Shown here in pieces: positions 6,465 to 8,463 of a stretch of DNA of 8,463 nucleotides. Source of the stretch: SFTH01 sp051878085 (GTDB lineage Bacteria > Bacillota > Clostridia > Christensenellales > Aristaeellaceae). Position numbers and translations under genes: made by a program. The notes beneath the pieces were generated by a model. That model worked only from the letters and a program-made list of their open reading frames with translations. It was not told the origin of the DNA and searched no databases. Position 1 is the first letter of the stretch. Every line of letters starts with the position of its first letter. The DNA lies in the NCBI GenBank assembly GCA_051878085.1, contig JBJEJN010000148.1, positions 1 to 8,463 of the forward strand, given 5' to 3'.

Positions 6465-7478
6465 TTACAGGATGTCGATCCAGGCGTCAACGGTCTCGGT
6501 GTTGAAGACGTTCAGCTTGTTCAGGTACAGGATGGTGGCGCCTGCATCGTCCTTGGCTTCGACGGTCAGGTCATAGTCACCAGCCACGACGTTGTCGCCG
6601 GCAGCGCCGGTGATGTCGCCGTTGACCAGAGCAACTGCCGCATAGGAGGCGACGTAGCCCAGATCGATGGGGTTCCACAGGAAGGTCTCGTCGCAGATGC
6701 CAGCCTCGATGAAGGTCTTCATGTCGGAGGCCAGGGTCAGACCGGTGACCTTAACGTCGCGGCCAGCGTCCTGGATGCACTTGGAGACGGCGGGAGCGCC
6801 GACGGTGGTGGGAACGATCAGGCCCTTGAGGTCCGGATACTGGTTCAGCAGAGCCTGGGTCTCGTCGAAGGACTTCTGATACTCGTCATCGCCGTACACA
6901 ACGCCGACGTACTCGATGTTGGCATAGGCCTCGTTGGCCTGCAGCTCCTCCTCGATGTAGGAGATCCACAGGTTCTGGTTGGGAGCGGTGGCCATGGCGG
7001 ACACGATGCCGATCTGGCCCTCGTAGTTCACGGACTTGGCGATGGACTCCAGCAGGGTCAGGCCGATGTTCTTGGCGGAGGAGGGCTGCACGTCCAGATC
7101 GCGGCCGGGATAGGCAACCTCAGCGTCGTAGGACACAACCTTGATGCCCTCTTCCATGGCCTGGGTGCACACGTCAACCAGAGCGTCGGGGTCGTTCGCG
7201 GAGATGACCAGAGCATCCACGCCCTTGGAGATGAAGTTCTCGATGATGCGGATGGCGCCGTCGCTGGAACCATCGTCGGGGCCGTCATGCTCGAAGGTGA
7301 AGCCGAGCTCGTCGGCGGCCTTCTGCACGCCTTCAACGGAAGCCTGGAAGTAGGCGTTACCGGACTGCTTGTAAACGACGCCGATGTACAGGCCGTCGCC
7401 GGGCTTTGCCTCTGCAAAGGCAGAGGACAGGGTGAGCACGATCAGTGCTGCGAGGACGATTGCAAGGATTTTCTTCAT
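6465..7478 (-). CDS. Sugar ABC transporter substrate-binding protein, RhaS/LsrB type (likely rhamnose)
   Basis: This is the solute-binding component of an ABC importer, 337 residues, Peripla_BP_4 fold. The start at 7478 is fixed by a consensus Shine-Dalgarno and a signal peptide (MKKILAIVLAALIVLTLSSAFA, cleavage likely after A22). An upstream in-frame ATG at 7517 has neither. HDGPDDGSSDG, FISKGVDALVISANDPDAL, NQNLWI, VVYGDD, PTTVG and LWNPIDLGY fit, from memory, rhamnose-binding RhaS and its relative LsrB (autoinducer-2), with RhaS closer. It follows the permease at 68 bases on the same strand and appears to be the last gene of the operon. There is no lipobox Cys, unlike most Gram-positive binding proteins. 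Serine is almost always TCC and the SD is perfect, suggesting high expression. Family is firm; the ligand is inferred and could be another pentose, deoxyhexose or AI-2. Confidence 0.92.
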   Translation of the reverse strand: MKKILAIVLAALIVLTLSSAFAEAKPGDGLYIGVVYKQSGNAYFQASVEGVQKAADELGFTFEHDGPDDGSSDGAIRIIENFISKGVDALVISANDPDALVDVCTQAMEEGIKVVSYDAEVAYPGRDLDVQPSSAKNIGLTLLESIAKSVNYEGQIGIVSAMATAPNQNLWISYIEEELQANEAYANIEYVGVVYGDDEYQKSFDETQALLNQYPDLKGLIVPTTVGAPAVSKCIQDAGRDVKVTGLTLASDMKTFIEAGICDETFLWNPIDLGYVASYAAVALVNGDITGAAGDNVVAGDYDLTVEAKDDAGATILYLNKLNVFNTETVDAWIDIL

Positions 7479-7485
7479 GAAAGTA

Positions 7486-7493
7486 TCCTCCTT
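7486..7493 (-). promoter_or_regulatory. Consensus Shine-Dalgarno of the substrate-binding protein
   Basis: The minus strand reads AAGGAGGA 7 bases before the ATG at 7478, a perfect anti-16S match. It settles the start and predicts strong translation. Confidence 0.9.
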
Positions 7494-7501
7494 AAAATAT
7501 T

Positions 7502-7519
7502 TTTTGCCCTCAGGCAAAA
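7502..7519 (-). promoter_or_regulatory. Intercistronic stem-loop between permease and binding-protein genes
   Basis: A perfect 7-bp stem (TTTTGCC/GGCAAAA) with a 4-base loop lies 8 bases upstream of the binding-protein SD. On the minus strand it is followed by an A/T run rather than a clean T-tract, so it looks less like a terminator than an mRNA-stabilising or processing hairpin. I see no convincing promoter in the 68-base gap. Confidence 0.5.
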
Positions 7520-7546
7520 CCTAGACAATGGAAAGGGGTGCGGCGA

Positions 7547-8463
7547 TCAGTGCGCCGCGGTTTCCGCGCGCTGCTTGCGCACGCGCTGGGCGTTCTTCAC
7601 GTCCTGCAGGATGTTGGGCAGCAGCACCGACAGGATCAGGATCACGCCGACGGAGAGGTTTACGGAGCTGTCCGCGAAGCCGAACAGGGTGCCCAGGCCG
7701 ATCTTCACGATGCCGAAGATGAACAGGGAGATGACCGCGCCGATCACGCTGCCCTTGCCGCCGTCGGTGGAGAAGCCGCCGAGGACTGCCGCAGCGATGG
7801 CGTACATGTGGTAGCCGTCCATGATGTCCGCCTTGACGGAGGAGGACGTTGCGCCCACGAAGAACAGGCCGGTCACGGCGCTCATCAGGCCGGCGACCAC
7901 GTAGCAGCCCACCTTGATGCGATCCACCCGGATGCCGGAGAAGCGCGCCGCCGTGGCGTTGGTGCCGATGGCGAAGATGCGCCGTCCGGTGGGCATCAGG
8001 TGCAGCACGATGAAGAAGATGGCTGCGCAGATCAGGAAGATGGGGATCATCACCGGGAGCTTGAAGGAGCCGCAGTCGATCAGGCTGTTGAGGTTCTTCA
8101 GCAGGCCGAAGGTGTCGTCCTTGAAGGTGATGGTCTCGCCGCCGATCAGCAGGTAGCTGAAGCCACGGAAGAACAGCTGGGTGGCCAGGGTGATAATCAT
8201 GGGGAAGAGCTCCTTGAAGCGGGTGACCAGGAAGCCGTTGATCGCGCCGCAGAGCACGCCCACCAGCAGGCAGGCCGCGATGGACAGCGCGAAGGCCAGG
8301 CCGTTGGCCATGCCGCCGACGGTGAGCGCGCGGTAGAGCACCGCCAGCACCACCACGCTCAGCGTGGCGATTGCGCCCACGGAGATGTCCATGTCGCCCA
8401 GCGCCAGAATCAGCATCATGCCCAGCGTCATGAAGGAGTAGAGCATGTACGGGCGCAGGGACT
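7547..8463 (-). CDS. Sugar ABC transporter permease, BPD_transp_2 family (N-terminus outside window)
   Basis: This is the membrane-spanning subunit of a carbohydrate importer of the RbsC/RhaP/RhaQ/LsrC-D type. About 304 residues are visible. The frame runs off the right edge (SLRPY before the first internal Met), so perhaps 20-40 residues are missing. It is strongly hydrophobic throughout. The family signature ALGDMDISVGAIATLS replaces the common GGIDLSVG. GTNATAARFSGI corresponds to the cytoplasmic loop that contacts the ATPase, and AIAAAVLGGFSTDGGKGSVIGA is the usual late motif. The tail is short and basic (VKNAQRVRKQRAE). The substrate-binding gene follows in the same direction; the ATPase and possibly a second permease should lie upstream, beyond 8463. 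Sugar specificity cannot be told from the permease; the neighbour suggests rhamnose. Confidence 0.92.
   Translation of the reverse strand, partial: SLRPYMLYSFMTLGMMLILALGDMDISVGAIATLSVVVLAVLYRALTVGGMANGLAFALSIAACLLVGVLCGAINGFLVTRFKELFPMIITLATQLFFRGFSYLLIGGETITFKDDTFGLLKNLNSLIDCGSFKLPVMIPIFLICAAIFFIVLHLMPTGRRIFAIGTNATAARFSGIRVDRIKVGCYVVAGLMSAVTGLFFVGATSSSVKADIMDGYHMYAIAAAVLGGFSTDGGKGSVIGAVISLFIFGIVKIGLGTLFGFADSSVNLSVGVILILSVLLPNILQDVKNAQRVRKQRAETAAH

Noticed and set aside
7535..7557. Small inverted repeat GCGGCG/CGCCGC at the permease stop as a terminator
   Set aside because: It is a short 6-bp stem with no T-tract after it on the minus strand, and the downstream gene appears to belong to the same operon.
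6354..7814. Long plus-strand open frame of 486 codons
   Set aside because: It runs antisense across the binding-protein gene and into the permease, has no ribosome binding site or recognisable domain, and arises from the GC-rich codon pattern of the real genes.

Overview
The window is about 60-65% G+C by eye and carries Gram-positive-style signals: strong AGGAGG-type ribosome binding sites, a canonical TTGACG/TATAAT promoter and compact hairpin terminators. Its secreted proteins have Thr/Ala/Pro/Glu-rich stalks and Big_2-type Ig-like repeats. Together these suggest a high-GC member of the Bacillota (Clostridia, of the gut Christensenellales/Oscillospirales sort). This is inference; no marker gene is present.

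Left half, plus strand. The window opens inside a surface protein (3-1220) with a long (T[A/P]EP)n stalk, an unrecognised beta-rich domain and a C-terminal peptidoglycan-binding domain, followed by a hairpin terminator. A clear promoter (1303-1332) then starts a new unit: a 1404-residue secreted N-acetylmuramoyl-L-alanine amidase (1398-5612) with twelve tandem Ig-like repeats before an intact Amidase_3 domain. Twenty bases later comes a cytoplasmic SGNH hydrolase (5633-6292) resembling the Mycobacterium smegmatis arylesterase/acyltransferase.

Junction. The two transcription units converge across 6293-6464, a 172-base gap with two strong hairpins. One has T-rich flanks on both strands and the other suits the minus-strand operon.

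Right half, minus strand. An ABC sugar importer operon enters from the right: a BPD_transp_2 permease (7547-8463, N-terminus outside the window), then 68 bases with a stem-loop, then a substrate-binding protein of the RhaS/LsrB type (6465-7478) as the last gene seen. An ATPase and possibly a second permease should lie beyond 8463.

The left half concerns wall binding and wall cleavage; the right half concerns sugar import. Nothing seen links them functionally apart from convergence. I found no RNA gene, CRISPR array, insertion sequence or phage gene, and nothing that amounts to a new biological system. The most distinctive object is the highly regular 12-repeat Ig array fused to the amidase. 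No stretch over 300 bases lacks a gene.
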